The position numbers were made by a program, and so were the translations under genes. Below are positions 45,667 through 57,280 of a stretch of DNA of 64,000 bases, one piece after another. The stretch lies in the NCBI RefSeq assembly GCF_028554725.1, contig NC_071669.1, forward strand, positions 53,437,001 through 53,501,000. Direction: 5' to 3'. How positions within the stretch are numbered: the stretch's first letter is position 1; the number at the start of each line of letters is the position of its first letter. Source of the stretch: Zeugodacus cucurbitae (Eukaryota > Arthropoda > Insecta > Diptera > Tephritidae). Below the pieces are notes generated by a model. That model searched no databases and had not been told where the DNA came from. It saw only the letters and a list, made by a program, of their open reading frames with translations.

Positions 45667-47301
45667 CATTAAAGGCAAAGGTCTGATGGAGAGATAGAGA
45701 CCGGTTAAGGGTTAAAAAGTAAAATTTGGTGGAACAAAGAGCATTTCCAAAAGCTATCCGTGTCATAAGAACAATCCAAGCGTTACCTCAGTAAACACCG
45801 TGAACCGAATTTTTCTATATTTGATGTACAAAAAGAGCGGCGAAACTGAAAAATGAGTTCAAGATACTACGCTTTAACCTTCTAAGCATATCAATTATAT
45901 AGCTATGACCAATATCAACAAAAACTTTGATCTCAATTTCCCTTTAAATGGTCGAAACCGCTAAATAGCCGGTCCTATGTTTAAGTTCGGTCATTAATAA
46001 GGCTCCATAGATTATATAAGATCCAGATCACATCAAGTACAAACTTTCCATAAAGCTTCGCGCTTAAGTTTTGACCGGAGAAGGAAGAAAATAAACTTAC
46101 TAGGAGGAAGAAATTTGGTGATTATGAAGTAATAAAGGAATTCCACTTCTGGATCATGAGAAGACCCTGTTCCGGGAGTTGCAGATTTTCCTAAACCCGG
46201 TTTTTAATACAAAGAACTCACAGAGTCAAAAAAATATGCTTTGATAAACCTCTAGATACTAATAATGCAAATGAATCGTCATTTTTGAGTTAGTTGAAGT
46301 AACTGTTTATTGGGTAAACTAGTCTTTAAGAATCCTGGAAATATACATATCATACAGATAAGTACCAAGCTCTTCCGACGTATTTTTAAAACATTCTTAA
46401 AACTGAAATTTCTTCCTTTCAACTTAAGCTAGCACAGAATTCCACCACAACATAAAAGCACACCTAAACGCTCAACTAAACTTTTACTTAAGCCCCATAA
46501 ATATTTAATAAAGTACAGCTGGATATATGTATTATGTCGCAAAAGTATTACAATTCTATGCAAAAAACATTCATACGGCAGTTGCTTGCCACACTCACTT
46601 GTTGTATGTATGTAGGTGTAATGTGTATGAAAGGAAGTAAATATTTTAATGCATGCATTGTTGTTGTGTCTTACTCTACACAAATGCTATCAGTGAGTAT
46701 ATTTTAAATATTAATGACATGTTAACTGCAAAAATTTACAAAATTTCACATAAACACACAATCACTTTCATTTATCACTCACTTATATACACACTCACTC
46801 AACACACAACCGCCCACTCATAAATGTATTTGCATAGAAGAAAGTGTTGTTGCTGTTATTTGGAGAGTAGAATTGTAAATGCATAGGGTGCTCAGTAGGA
46901 AATATAGATGAAGGAAGTGTATTTTTTTTTGAAAATTTATTATTGACTTTAAAAATACAAGATTTATTCTTTCATAACTGTTACAACAGTTTTTTTGCCT
47001 AAAGGAGGATTGTTAAAATATTAATAAAATTATTTATTATTTCAGAATAATTAACTGCCCATCTCAAGCATGAGTTAATGTGTTCTGAGAGAGAATTTAC
47101 AGAATCTTTATTCCTTTCTTTTATTTAATTTAATTATATGCTTTTAAATGTTATGTATACGACAAGTATTACCCATCATGAAAATTATTATTTTCTTTGC
47201 ACAGCTATAATTTCAGCAATACTTACATTCCTATTGTGGGTATCTCAAAACCGACCTAATTATACCAAAAATACCCTATATATGAATATAAAAGTATGCT
47301 T
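45667..47301. other. Non-coding DNA
   Basis: AT-rich. CACA-rich near 46745-46810. Nothing recognised apart from the 40-bp block that follows. Confidence 0.4.
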
Positions 47302-47341
47302 CGAACTCCCTAAGGACTACACGTGGTATGAGTAACTTTAA
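47302..47341. repeat. 40-bp direct repeat, unit 1 (candidate empty site of the MITE)
   Basis: CGAACTC-CTAAG-ACTACACGT-GTATGAGTAA-TTTAA matches 48217-48256 at 36 of 40 positions. Unit 2 is interrupted exactly at its TTAA by the MITE, whereas unit 1 runs on through TTAACAAAAT. The same TTAACAAAAT occurs after the right end of the MITE. Confidence 0.65.
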
Positions 47342-47349
47342 CAAAATCA

Positions 47350-48180
47350 AGAAGTAATGAAGAGCAAAGTTCGGGTGCAACCGAACCTTTTACACTCTAA
47401 CAAATTGTATTAAGATAACGCACAATCTGACCCATATATTCGACATAAAGACCAATACAATAACGAAAATCATCATAAATAGTATATGAGGGCTGAGGTA
47501 ATTCCTGAACCGATTTCACCACTAAGGTACACAATATCCAAGACTATACGCTCAATTAAATTTGCTAAGATGTCTCACATATTAACCGACATACGCGGAA
47601 TAAAGCCCACACATAATTAGGTTTATGGGAGCTAGGGGAAATTATGACCCGATTTTAGCCATTTTTGTTACAGAGACACATTATTAGAAGAAAAATATTT
47701 TCTCTGAATTAGATTAAAATATCTCAGAGATTTACTGATATTTTCGTTGAAAATTATCCTTAGGCACTGAGTTCGTCTTGTTCGATATGAGGGACCTTGA
47801 AAAGTTATAGTCCGATCTCGACTATTTTTCCACAAATGATGTCACAGCTCAAATACAGTATTTGTGTAAAGTTTTATTCCGTTATCTTTATTGGTTCCTA
47901 ATGTATATATATTATAAAGTGAAGGAATCAAATGGACTTCAAAATCTAGTTATATGGGAAGTAAGCGTGGTTGTGAACCGATATTGTACATTCTCCATTG
48001 GTAATATCAGGAGGTCGAAAAACTATTACTTACTGAATTTCATTAAAATCGGTCAAGTAGGTTCTGAGATATGGTTATTGACCCATAAGTAGGCGAAGCC
48101 ACGCCCATTTTCCTTTTTCTTCTTAAATCAGATTTTAGCTTTCTTCTGCCATTTCTTCTGTAAAATTTAGTGTTTCTTTT
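47350..48180 (-). repeat. Dispersed ~1.2-kb repeat, copy D
   Basis: The hairpin GTTCGGGTGCAACCGAAC is intact near 47371, although the adjoining TACACTCTAACAA is diverged. It follows copy C and copy A words (ATATGAGGGCTGAGGTAATTCC, GCCACGCCCATTTTCC, TGCCATTTCTTCTGTAAAATTTAG) and stops at about 48180 without the far inverted end. Confidence 0.65.
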
Positions 48181-48252
48181 CGTTGTTTTTTAAATATAAC
48201 AGTATACACTCTGCCCCGAACTCTCTAAGAACTACACGTTGTATGAGTAATT

Positions 48253-48887
48253 TTAAGGGAGTGCTCTGGGTTTTCACTTTCGCAAAATCGATTTTTTTTG
48301 TTTTATCTTATTGTTTGACATTTCAAGAATATGTCGTCAAAATTTTAATCCGATCTAAGCAATATTCTTGAAGTTATTGTTAAATTAGTCTCGGGGCCTT
48401 TAACGCTCTAACTCTAAAAGCTACGGGCGGTTGGGATTGCAGTGCAGCTTAAAACGCGTTTTTCTGAAAACTACTATTTTGAGGTCCGTGTTTACTGCCA
48501 TTTGAAAACCTCCCCCCTACCTTTAGTAAAATGGCGGAAATTTTAGTCGAAAATAACGGTTCACACTTGAGATGGCCGCCAACAATTTTTAAATAAAAAA
48601 ATAATAATCAGAGAACGTTGGGGGGAAGATTTGTTTAAAATTTAACTAAATTTTTATGGTTTTTCATTTTCGGATAATTTTCGACCGAGTTACAGTGAAC
48701 ACGGCAAATTGTTTTTTTTTTTCAAGACGTGCTAGGGGAAGCTATGTCACGGGCTAATGGTTTAATATTTTTGCATGAAAAATTTACAGAACATAGTCAA
48801 AACTATGCTCAATAATGTATATAAGGTTTGAATAAAATAATAAAAAAAGTGTTTTTTTTTGGGCTGAAACCCAGACCCCTCCCTTAA
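48253..48887. mobile_element. PiggyBac-like MITE with TTAA target duplication
   Basis: TTAA at 48253-48256 and 48884-48887 flank a 627-bp element. Its ends GGGAGTGCTCTGGGTTT (48257-48273) and, on the complement, GGGAGGGGTCTGGGTTT match at 15 of 17 positions. PiggyBac-superfamily transposons insert at and duplicate TTAA. No transposase frame is present. It shares AAACGCGTTTTTCT with the element at the window start. Confidence 0.8.
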
Positions 48888-51074
48888 CAAAATTTCCAAA
48901 ACATGTATCTTTAACAATGATCAAGGCTTGGCCTGTTATATAAAAAAATATATATGTCTACTGAATTCAGAAATACAAAAGAATCCTTCTTAATACTCCT
49001 TCTCATTAAAAAACAGCATAATCGGACCTGAGCCACGCCCACTTTGGACAAAACACCATTTTTCCCTAAAAATGATTATCTAACTTCATCAAAGACAGCT
49101 CAAGTGCCAATCCAGGTTTTGAAATCAACCTATACATCTCATATGTGGCAACTCTTTAAAAAAAAAACTGGAGAAATCGATATATATTATAACGCCCATG
49201 AATATATGGCAACCTTTTTTTATTTATCAATAAAAACAGTTCTCTCTCCATCAAAATTTAATACAAACTACAATTTATTGATTACCCATTCATTTCCTAT
49301 CGATTACCTTCACCTGCCGGCAATCACTTCCCTGCCACACCACAACACCTGACAACCGATTTCATCAAATGTAAGAAAATGAACGCAAAGCTGCGCTGCA
49401 GGGTTGAGTAGTGGTCTGTGGAATGGACGGACATGCAACTAGGAAGTGAGAAAGCATCAATGAAAGGACTTTTCTTAAGTGCTTTTGCATATTCAAAACA
49501 AACATGCGACGACAGCGAAACAGAGCAGAGTGCGACTGACAGACAGGCAAGCAACCAGCTGGGGCTACGGGTGTGTGTGTGTGTGTGTAGATTTATGCAT
49601 ATGCGCTTATGTATTGTGTCAACTCGTCACTGAAGTAGAAAGGCACTCAGTGCGAGAGCACTCTCTTGAGGTAAGCACGAGAGTGTAAATGTAAATTAAT
49701 GAACATGCGCTCGGTATGAGTTAGTGGGCAAGCAAGCATGGACCGTTATGTTGATGATGACGAGCAGCAGCGAATGGATGACAAAGCAGCATTTGTTTGC
49801 ATAAATATTCAGCAGAGGAATGAATACACACAGTGAGGACTAGTATGTTAAGCGTGTGTGAGCGGAATTTTTGCAAGAACATACAAAGTACAACTACAAG
49901 GAAGGAAGTTGGTGCTATCATATGTGTTCGGGTGTGTGTGCTGGCATGTTTTTAGCAAACTTTCAAACATTTTCAACTTTAATGGAGTATAAAGTGTCAC
50001 ACAGTCAGTCACACACTTCCATTTAAATATTGAGTCAAGCGAAATATACATGCCTTCATCATATAGTTGCACAAGTATTTGCCACTTTTACTTCTCCCTT
50101 GTTGCTGCTGTTGTTGCTTTTATGTTATTTTAGTATCATTAAGTACACCTGCTCACATAAACAATGTATGTAAGTTGCTGTAGACACTTAGTGCATGTCT
50201 TGAAATTTGCTTTTAGAGTTTGCTGCTGCTACGCATTGAATTGCGTAAACGTGTGTTGAAAGGACGAAATCGTGAGTGAAATGAAATTCATTAGGTGTGA
50301 AGTATAACTTATAACTTATGCAAGTAACAGTAAATACACACACACGTGTATATTTATTTTGAAAGTGTGAAAGAAGCAGTAAAACTCAAATGAAGCATAT
50401 ACATGTGCTCTTAAGAACAATGATAGGTGCATGAAATATTATTTTTACTAACTATTTCTGTAGCAGATAACAGATTTGTTATTCATTCGAAATGTTTGCT
50501 GGTAATTAAAATTACTTTATAGTGACTACACACTGCGCTTTGTGTGACGCCTATAATTAACTCATAATGCTAATTGCTTGTGAAAATCCTTTTGATTTCC
50601 GTGAGGAGTTTTTTTTTTAAACAAAAATACTCTTTCTGGCTTGTCATTATCAACAAATGGGCGAGCTGTGCTTGAAAGTTTCTATAATTTGGTTTTCATT
50701 CTGACCATTGTTTGACTTTCACCACACAAAGTAGAAGTCTAACTAGAAAATTTAAATGTATATAAGTACTGAGTATAAAAAAAGCCTTTATTAGAGTCAT
50801 GCTGAAGCTTTCCGAAACTACAGATGTCTGAAGACTACAGAAGTTTTCCAGGTGCATACTTTATTTAAGAACAAGGTTAGGCGTTAAGTACCCTTGATTG
50901 AAAAAAATACTTGAAATCATTTGGGCAATTCAAACTCCTATTTTTGGACTCAATGTATTCAATAGTACTAATTTTGGAATACCATTATTTATGACATTTG
51001 ATCAATCATTGTAATTTTGTGACACTAAATACCAAATATTGGTTAACACAAGTAGTATCCGGAAATCATTATCA
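48888..51074. other. Non-coding DNA with GT microsatellite
   Basis: A 19-bp GT run lies at 49570-49588. A short piece at about 49018-49045 (ATCGGACCTGAGCCACGCCC) resembles the conserved block of the ~1.2-kb dispersed repeat. The region 49360-50200 is GC-richer and single-copy-looking. No gene recognised. Confidence 0.4.
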
Positions 51075-51290
51075 TTCCACTCGCAAATTATCAAAATGCA
51101 ACAAATACGATGGCTAGGTCATGTTACAAGAATGGGCAATAGTAATGGACGTGAAAGTATTCACCAGGAAAGAGAGAGGGAGACCAAGGTCCCATTTTAA
51201 GGACGAATTAAAAGAAAATCTGAAGAAACTCCGGGGAAATAAGAGAGGGTCAGCAAAAGAAGTTTTCTCCCACCTTTAGTACACTAATGT
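51075..51290 (+). pseudogene. Reverse transcriptase C-terminal fragment (RTE-like)
   Basis: KMQQIRWLGHVTRMGN at about 51094-51140 matches the RLRWLGHVVRM motif after the RT thumb in the RTE-like copies. In another frame it continues REGRPRSHFKDELKENLKKLRGN. It is too short and diverged to join to the other copies. Confidence 0.5.
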
Positions 51291-51329
51291 ATATTTAGCT
51301 TTTCAATATGTATGAGGTTTTTCTATAGG

Positions 51330-51630
51330 TATCGTTTTTTTTTAATTTACATCAATGTTGTCGCTTTCAAAATAGTCTCCATTCGATTTCATGCATTTAT
51401 GGCAGCGCTTCTTCCAATTTCAAACTCGATTTTTGACAAAGCCTTTAGCTATTTCAGCGATTTCTCGTATGCTTATAAAACTACAGCCATTTAAGGTTAC
51501 CCTTATTTTGGAAATAGGAAAAGGTCACACGGACTCATGTCTGGTAAGATAAGGAGACTGGAGCGTCGTTAGATTACCGTTTTTGGCCCCAAGAATTCAC
51601 GAACAAGCAACGATGTGGGAACTTATAACA
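51330..51630 (-). pseudogene. Mariner transposase C-terminal fragment
   Basis: Reading minus: LLVREFLGPKTVI, a broken YSPDLAPCDFFLF-like stretch (VDLFLFP), then a region equivalent to the LKG linker, and CHKCMKSNGDYFESDNIDVN at the C-terminus. It is related to the fragment at 14914-15150. Stops and frame changes are frequent and no termini are clear. Confidence 0.55.
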
Positions 51631-52158
51631 AACGAAAGTTGGCAAGCTCATAGAAATACGTCTAACCTTAGTGGCTGAAAATTTTATTGTACTTCACGGG
51701 CCTGTATGTATATCGACATAATACAAGAATAAAAAAATTGACAATGGGACTTTTGGTAAATTGGATACCCATTACTTTTGAGCACTCTTCGTATATAAGA
51801 AGAGCGAGCCCTACTATTGTGAAGTTGAAGGCTTCCATAGGAACTTTTCCCTGTTCTCTTATTTCCGAATGAAGAAATTATCGAAAGTTCGGTTTACCAA
51901 AACTCAACTACCAGTTATCAAATAAAATCTGAGGATTCTTTGGATCTTTTCGAGCGAAATTGCTAAAATTATAACTCACAAACTACTCTTTATTATGGTT
52001 TCATGAATCAAATAATTAATATCGAATTCATTATCAGAAGAAGACGAAATATCGCTGGCAAAGCTTCACGAGACAAATTAAAATTTCGTCTTTGTGTAGT
52101 TTAAAATTGCTTCAACGCGTGTATACCTCATTTAAACCTGTATGACGAGATTCAGATA

Positions 52159-52398
52159 TACAGTGGAACTTCTCTAACTCGAATCACCATAATCCACAAA
52201 AAAACTTCGAGTTAGAGAGACTCGAGTTATAGAATTTTCATTAAAACATAAATTTTAAATTTTGTATTTTGACCTGGTCTAAAAGTTCGATTTATGGAAG
52301 TAAATTTGTATGAAATTTGACTTCTATTGCCTCTTCAAGAGTTCGAGTTATGGAGAACTTCGAGTTATAGAAGTTCGAGTTGTGGAAGTTCCACTGTA
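52159..52398. mobile_element. Pogo-like MITE, copy with clean ends
   Basis: CAGTGGAACTTCTCTAACT at 52161 pairs with AGTTGTGGAAGTTCCACTG ending at 52396, and TA flanks both sides (52159-52160; 52397-52398). The 236-bp interior repeats AACTTCGAGTTA and TCGAGTTATAGAA. CAGT ends and TA duplication fit the pogo/Tigger group of Tc1/mariner. Confidence 0.75.
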
Positions 52399-55063
52399 TA
52401 TTACTTAGATAATGACAGTCATATCTTAAACATTTGTTTTGAGAGATCCGACTTGTTAAGATTAAATCAGTATTATTGAATATAATATCGCTTAGTTAAT
52501 ACTCAATAGGTACAAATAGTTATAGAATACAGACCCCTTTTTCGAAATCTGTGTTGAAACTCATTCTTATATGACCTGTTTCTTCACATTATTGGCATTT
52601 TCACGACAAGTCGTATTCTCTCTCTACTCTCTATATCTATCTGTTCTACCATCTGTTTTCAGACTACAACTTGATTTTACAGTAGAATCGAAACCAATCA
52701 TTCGTTCTGTCTATCAAACTACTTAAAAGCAACATATAGAGCTTCAAAAAAACTTCTGCGTGAGGTGGTTTGTATGTCATACATCTCCAGTTTCAGTCTC
52801 TTTATCATCTTCTCTCTCCCTACTATTCAAATCGGGAATGGTTTCATCATCAGAATAAACTTGTCACTTTTAAAACATATTTAAATTGGTAAATAGAGCA
52901 GAGACGAATGCGTTTCGATAATCGGGATTCTACTGTAAATAGAGAGATATTTAATGGTTGATTCGTTCAAATTAAAATCGGAGAAATTTCCAAAAACCCC
53001 CATAAATCCAAAATAAATGTTTTTTTGTTTCCCGCGATTGACTAAATTCGACATATATCGGTTAGTAGGTGATTTTAAAATTGTTTAAGAACTATCAATT
53101 AATGTTTTGAAATTAGTATATTGACATTTTCCAGTATTAAAAGCACCCGGTTGTAGCATCCCCAGCATCTGTAACATCCCGAAAGAACAATTTCAATACC
53201 AAATTTATTTTTATTCAACTTTTCCTTTGCATTTTAGCTTAAATACAGGCACACAAACATATACATACATTACGCTTGCGGTTTCCTCTTCAATATGGAT
53301 ATGTATTTAATACGCACGATCATTAGCAGCAAACCGATGTAACAATGCCCGCTGGCCTATTTTCCCAGGCGTCTGATATTTCAGAAAACACTTAAGCTTC
53401 AACTTTCTACTTTTCCTGCAGGAAACCAAGGCCACCCAGCTGAGCGTCAAAGCCACAATGCAGTTTATGTACCACGCTTCCCATCTTTCTTTCCCCTTAA
53501 GTCCCTTTCACCCCATATCCCACTTTTGCTCTCTCTCTCTCCCCCCCCCCTGGGGCACATCTAATATTCGAAGCCAAAGTTTCTTTTCATTTTCACTTTC
53601 ACTTAACTGTAACAAGAAAAACTCGAAATACTTTTTGCTTTATTGTTGTTGTCGAGCTTGAGGAAAGCACATAAGCACAATGGCTAAGCAGCTTGAATTC
53701 CATACATAATACAATGACCACACAGCTGCCAGTTCGAAAATGGCAGAAGAAGAATTTAAAAGAAATTGCATGAAAGGAAATACAATATGTTGCCTAGACT
53801 ATGTGTGTCTCTGTATGAGTGCTCATGCGCTAGTAAGGTGTCAGCCATGTGATTGGCACCGGTTGGCATGCTAGACAACTGCGTGACGGCCATCATCAAC
53901 GCCAACGCCACGCCAACACACGAAACATTACAAAGTACTTGCAACAACAATAGCAACAATGTAGGTGACCGTTAAATTCACTTCAGCGCCTCTCTGTATT
54001 ATATAGATATATGCAGATATAAGTATGTATATGTAAGTGAGTATGAGTGTATATTTGAGTAATGGCAGCTGGTTGACTGGTTGGTTTTCGACGTCATCGC
54101 CTTCACCATTCACCACTCACCACTCACCAAATGCCACAAATCCCGCGGTCCCAATGGCGTGCGTGCCAATTGTTCACGCTTCAGCCGGTCAGTACACGCA
54201 CCGCACAATGCCAGCGAATACAATTGTGGTCGCGAGAAAATGTCGAGTATTCACCGTAACATAACCGTTATATACAGCAAGAAGTAGCGAAAGCGGCTGA
54301 GAAAAGCAATAACAATTATAATGGACAGTTCGCAGCGTTTATTCTTGAAGCTTCAACGGTGGTCAAAGGACAGGCGGACGGAGGTCCTGACTGACTGACT
54401 GACAACCGCAGCAATGTTAATTGCCGTAACGCTTATAATTGGGTGAGCGCGTGAAAGTTCGCATTCACGCGCTTCTTACGTTTCAATTATGTGCCGAAAT
54501 TGTCAAGAAGTGCTACAAAAACAACAGCAGGCAACAAAAATTGCCTATTTGCACTATTTACTCGCACTTCGTTGTTGCCGCTAATTGCGTGCTATTTCTC
54601 TGCACTGATTTCTTAACTGCCGCCAGGCAATTTGGTGTACCTTTGTCAACAGTTTTATCTGTGATGTTGTAAAATGTGTTTTTTATTATCTAATAAACTC
54701 AGTGCGCCTAAATGTATGCAGTGAAATTAAAGATACGTAGTTAAAGCGCCTAAATGTATGTTCAGCAAAAATATTTTTAGATTATGAGATTAACACTTGT
54801 TATTTGGGGGTTTTTAAACTATAATTAGGGCCGTTTGGAAGACAAGAAAAATTTACAAATTCGTTTATTTAGTTTGAAGACACCAAAGCTTGTGAATTTC
54901 GAAAAATTTAATATCAAATATTGACAGTGGCTTCCGAGTGGGTAATTAAATACAGAGAGGAAAGAAAATTAACAGTTTAGAGTAATTAATTAAAGAAAAC
55001 TATCTCTCTGACAGGGGCAAAATCACAACTAAAATTATTATCACTATTCGAGCCCTATTAATA
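52399..55063. other. Non-coding DNA
   Basis: 53220-54680 is GC-richer with CT, CCCC (53538-53550) and CTGA tracts. A strong splice-acceptor-like run (TTTCTACTTTTCCTGCAG at 53405-53422) precedes a GC-rich stretch, but no matching donor is clear. The word GCGCCTAAATGTATG occurs at 54704 and 54746. Confidence 0.4.
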
Positions 55064-56311
55064 TTGCTTGGTAAATATCTCTCTTCCGTGTTTTTGCTAT
55101 TTATTCAATGCTTTATAAACAGTGTTGCAGTGATCGGATTTAGTTCAAATTTGCGTTGTTTCGCTCGATAATCTGTTTCCATCTAGACAGCAACTTCAGA
55201 GAAGCCCCCCTCCTTATTTGCGAAGAACTTGGACAGCCATTTTTCACAAGCCTCTTTTGAGTTCAACTTTACACCACCAAGGGCGTACGCCATGGACAGG
55301 AACAGGTGGTAGTCACTTGGCGTTATGTCCGGGCTATATGGTGGATGCGATAAAACCTCCCATCCGAGGTCCCGTATCATCTGACGAGTCATCAACGAAA
55401 TGTGTGGTCTGGCGTTGTCCTGGTGGAACACTACACCCTTATTGTTGGCTAATTCTGGACGCTTCTGGTCACCTGCGATCACCTGCTTCAAGCGGTCCAC
55501 TCGTTCGCAGTAGATGGTAGAATTAAGCGTTTGGCCACATGGGAGCAGCTCATATTGGATGATTCCCCTCCAATCCCATCAAACATACAGCAAAACCTTC
55601 CTGGCCATCAATCCCGGCTTGGCCACTGTTTGGGACGATTCACTAGCCTTCGACCACGACCGTTTTCGCTTAATATTGTCGTATGTGATCCATTTTTCGT
55701 CGCTAGTCACCATCCGCTTCAAAAATGTCAGCATATCGTAGTCGTTGATTCAGTCCAGAAGGGTTTTTTGATTCAAATCATGCGGCACCCAAAATCAAGC
55801 TTTTTTGTATATCCAGCTTTCTGCAGGTGGTTTAAAATGGTTTGGTGACTAACTCCCATCTCCTGTGCGAAGTTACGAGAAGCCACATGCCGGTCTAACT
55901 CGATGTTTTCATTGATTTAATCGGTATTCGTCGTCACAGGTCTTCCGCCGGCTGGCTTATCCATTGTGTCGCTTTCACCCGCTCTGAATCCTCGAAACCA
56001 TTCCTCCGCAGTTCGAAGTGATAGAGTACCATTCCCTAAAACATCTTTAATCTCACGGAACGTTTCTCTTGCGGATTTGCCTTTAACGAAGGAAAATGTT
56101 AATATAGCGCGAATTTCGACACTAGTGAACTCCATGTTTATATTTCTATAACTGTTGAACGCTATATCCAAACTAATCATGCATAGCGTCGTTTTGTAGG
56201 TTATGTCAAGACCTTTCCAAGATGTATAGATACGAGCTCTGTAGCGCTTTATACATAGCCGCAAAATTCAAAAGACAAAAAGGCGAAAGGAAGATATTTG
56301 ACAAACTAATA
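55064..56311 (-). mobile_element. Nearly full-length DD34D mariner element
   Basis: Terminal sequences are similar inverted repeats: TTGGTAAATATCTCTCTTCCG at the left (about 55070), and TTGTCAAATATCTTCCTTTCG on the complement of the right end (about 56299). Exact boundaries cannot be fixed by eye. At ~1.25 kb it is close to the usual mariner length. Confidence 0.7.
55130..56135 (-). pseudogene. DD34D mariner transposase, nearly complete with a few lesions
   Basis: The start is the ATG at 56135-56133 (MEFTSVEIRAILTF). The first helix-turn-helix and a GRPVT-like linker follow. All three catalytic Asp survive: TSDEKWITYDN, HQDNARPHIS and SPDITPSDYHLF, with 34 residues between the second and third, the classic mariner spacing. 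The C-terminus runs past KEGGFSEVAV to an Asn-rich end near 55130. Lesions on the translation are an in-frame TAA at 55919-55917, a one-base frameshift near 55800, and two apparent point stops (one Arg and one Trp codon to TGA). The rest is open, so this is the youngest-looking full-length mariner here, but it is not functional. Confidence 0.8.
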
Positions 56312-56365
56312 CGTCCCTCAATCACTATTAATAACTGAGATTCGACCGAAGTTTACAAAGATATA

Positions 56366-56447
56366 CAGTTGAACTACCCTAACTCGAATTACAATAACCA
56401 ATTCAGAACTTCGAGTTATAGAAGTTTGAGTTATGGATGTTCAACTG
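56366..56447. mobile_element. Pogo-like MITE, short copy
   Basis: 82 bp starting CAGTTGAACTACCCTAACTC and ending GTTATGGATGTTCAACTG, nearly perfect inverted ends of the family at 52161-52396. TA precedes it (56364-56365), but CT follows, so the right duplication has mutated. Confidence 0.65.
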
Positions 56448-56570
56448 CTTCTTAAAATATATTTAGTTTCGCTAACCTGGTAGGAGTGATATACTGAGTG
56501 AATTCAATTTAATTCTCGAATGTGAATTATAATTAGTACATACAAATTATAAAATAATAATATTGTATTA

Positions 56571-57280
56571 ATTTAAAAATCACTTACCAATAACAGAATC
56601 ATAGTGGAATGGAGTGTAGATTCTGAAAAGGTTATAAAAAAGTGTTTAATAAATAATAGATATTTATATTGAAAAGAGTTGAATATCAGTGACTACAAAT
56701 GGTGCGAAAAATAAAAATTAAAGTTTCGATGCAAATTTCGAAATTATTTTCCAACCCAAACTGCATGCCCCGTTGATGTTCTGAGCCCTAAGCACTCATC
56801 AACATTAGAACCAACATTGCAACCATACCTCATTCATCACATTTATACGACTTCTCGTTTCAAATCTACACGAAAAAATAAGTTAGAGAGCGTCAAATTG
56901 GTATACCTGAGTAGTCAGTCAATGTCACCACTTCAGTGTCAGCCATTCGGATGATAGTCGAACTATATTCAAAGCGTCATATATGGTCGGTCAGCAATAT
57001 TTTCTTGTTACTGAATGCGCTTGAACTCACATTCGACAGAAAATAAAAAACGGTGTAGTCAGACGGTGCTGATTGATCACATTATTTCCGTGTTTAACTA
57101 TTTCGATGTGCTGTTTCGTTGTCAAGGGGTGTGTATGCTTTGTGTGGAGCACTTTTAAATAAAACATTTTTCAATTTAACGCGTTCTGTCACACGTTAAT
57201 TACCGTTAAATCTTGTCGCTGGTAGCTCTCTTACTTTACTCCTTTATTAGCCATTTATGGCTCATTTGCCTTCTTTGTTA
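56571..57280. repeat. 710-bp tandem duplication, unit 1
   Basis: Unit 1 begins ATTTAAAAATCACTTACCAA and ends TTCTTTGTTA, and is followed directly by unit 2 with the same start. Comparing the two by eye gives three substitutions in 710 bp, all within about 40 bp near 57172-57204. TTA at the junction and at both outer borders may be the microhomology used in the duplication. Confidence 0.92.
56588..56946 (-). CDS. Candidate 5' coding exons of an unidentified gene, copy 1
   Basis: On the minus strand, an ATG at 56946-56944 opens a 40-nt exon (MADTEVVTLTDYS plus one base). It ends at 56907 before a CAG|GTATAC donor. A 284-nt intron ends in TTTTTTATAACCTTTTCAG, and a 35-nt exon (56622-56588) follows and ends TTATTG|GTAAGTG, a near-consensus donor. 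Joined, the exons read 25 codons without a stop (the second part is ESTLHSTMILLL) and end in phase 0. The start context has C at -3, which is weak, but G at +4. The peptide is not recognised and the next exon is not found in the window. Chance is possible because the exons are short; the paired splice signals and frame consistency are the argument for a gene. Confidence 0.4.

Noticed and set aside
53405..53500. Possible exon after a strong acceptor-like TTTTCCTGCAG
   Set aside because: The following GC-rich codons are suggestive, but no good donor or homologous protein supports an exon.
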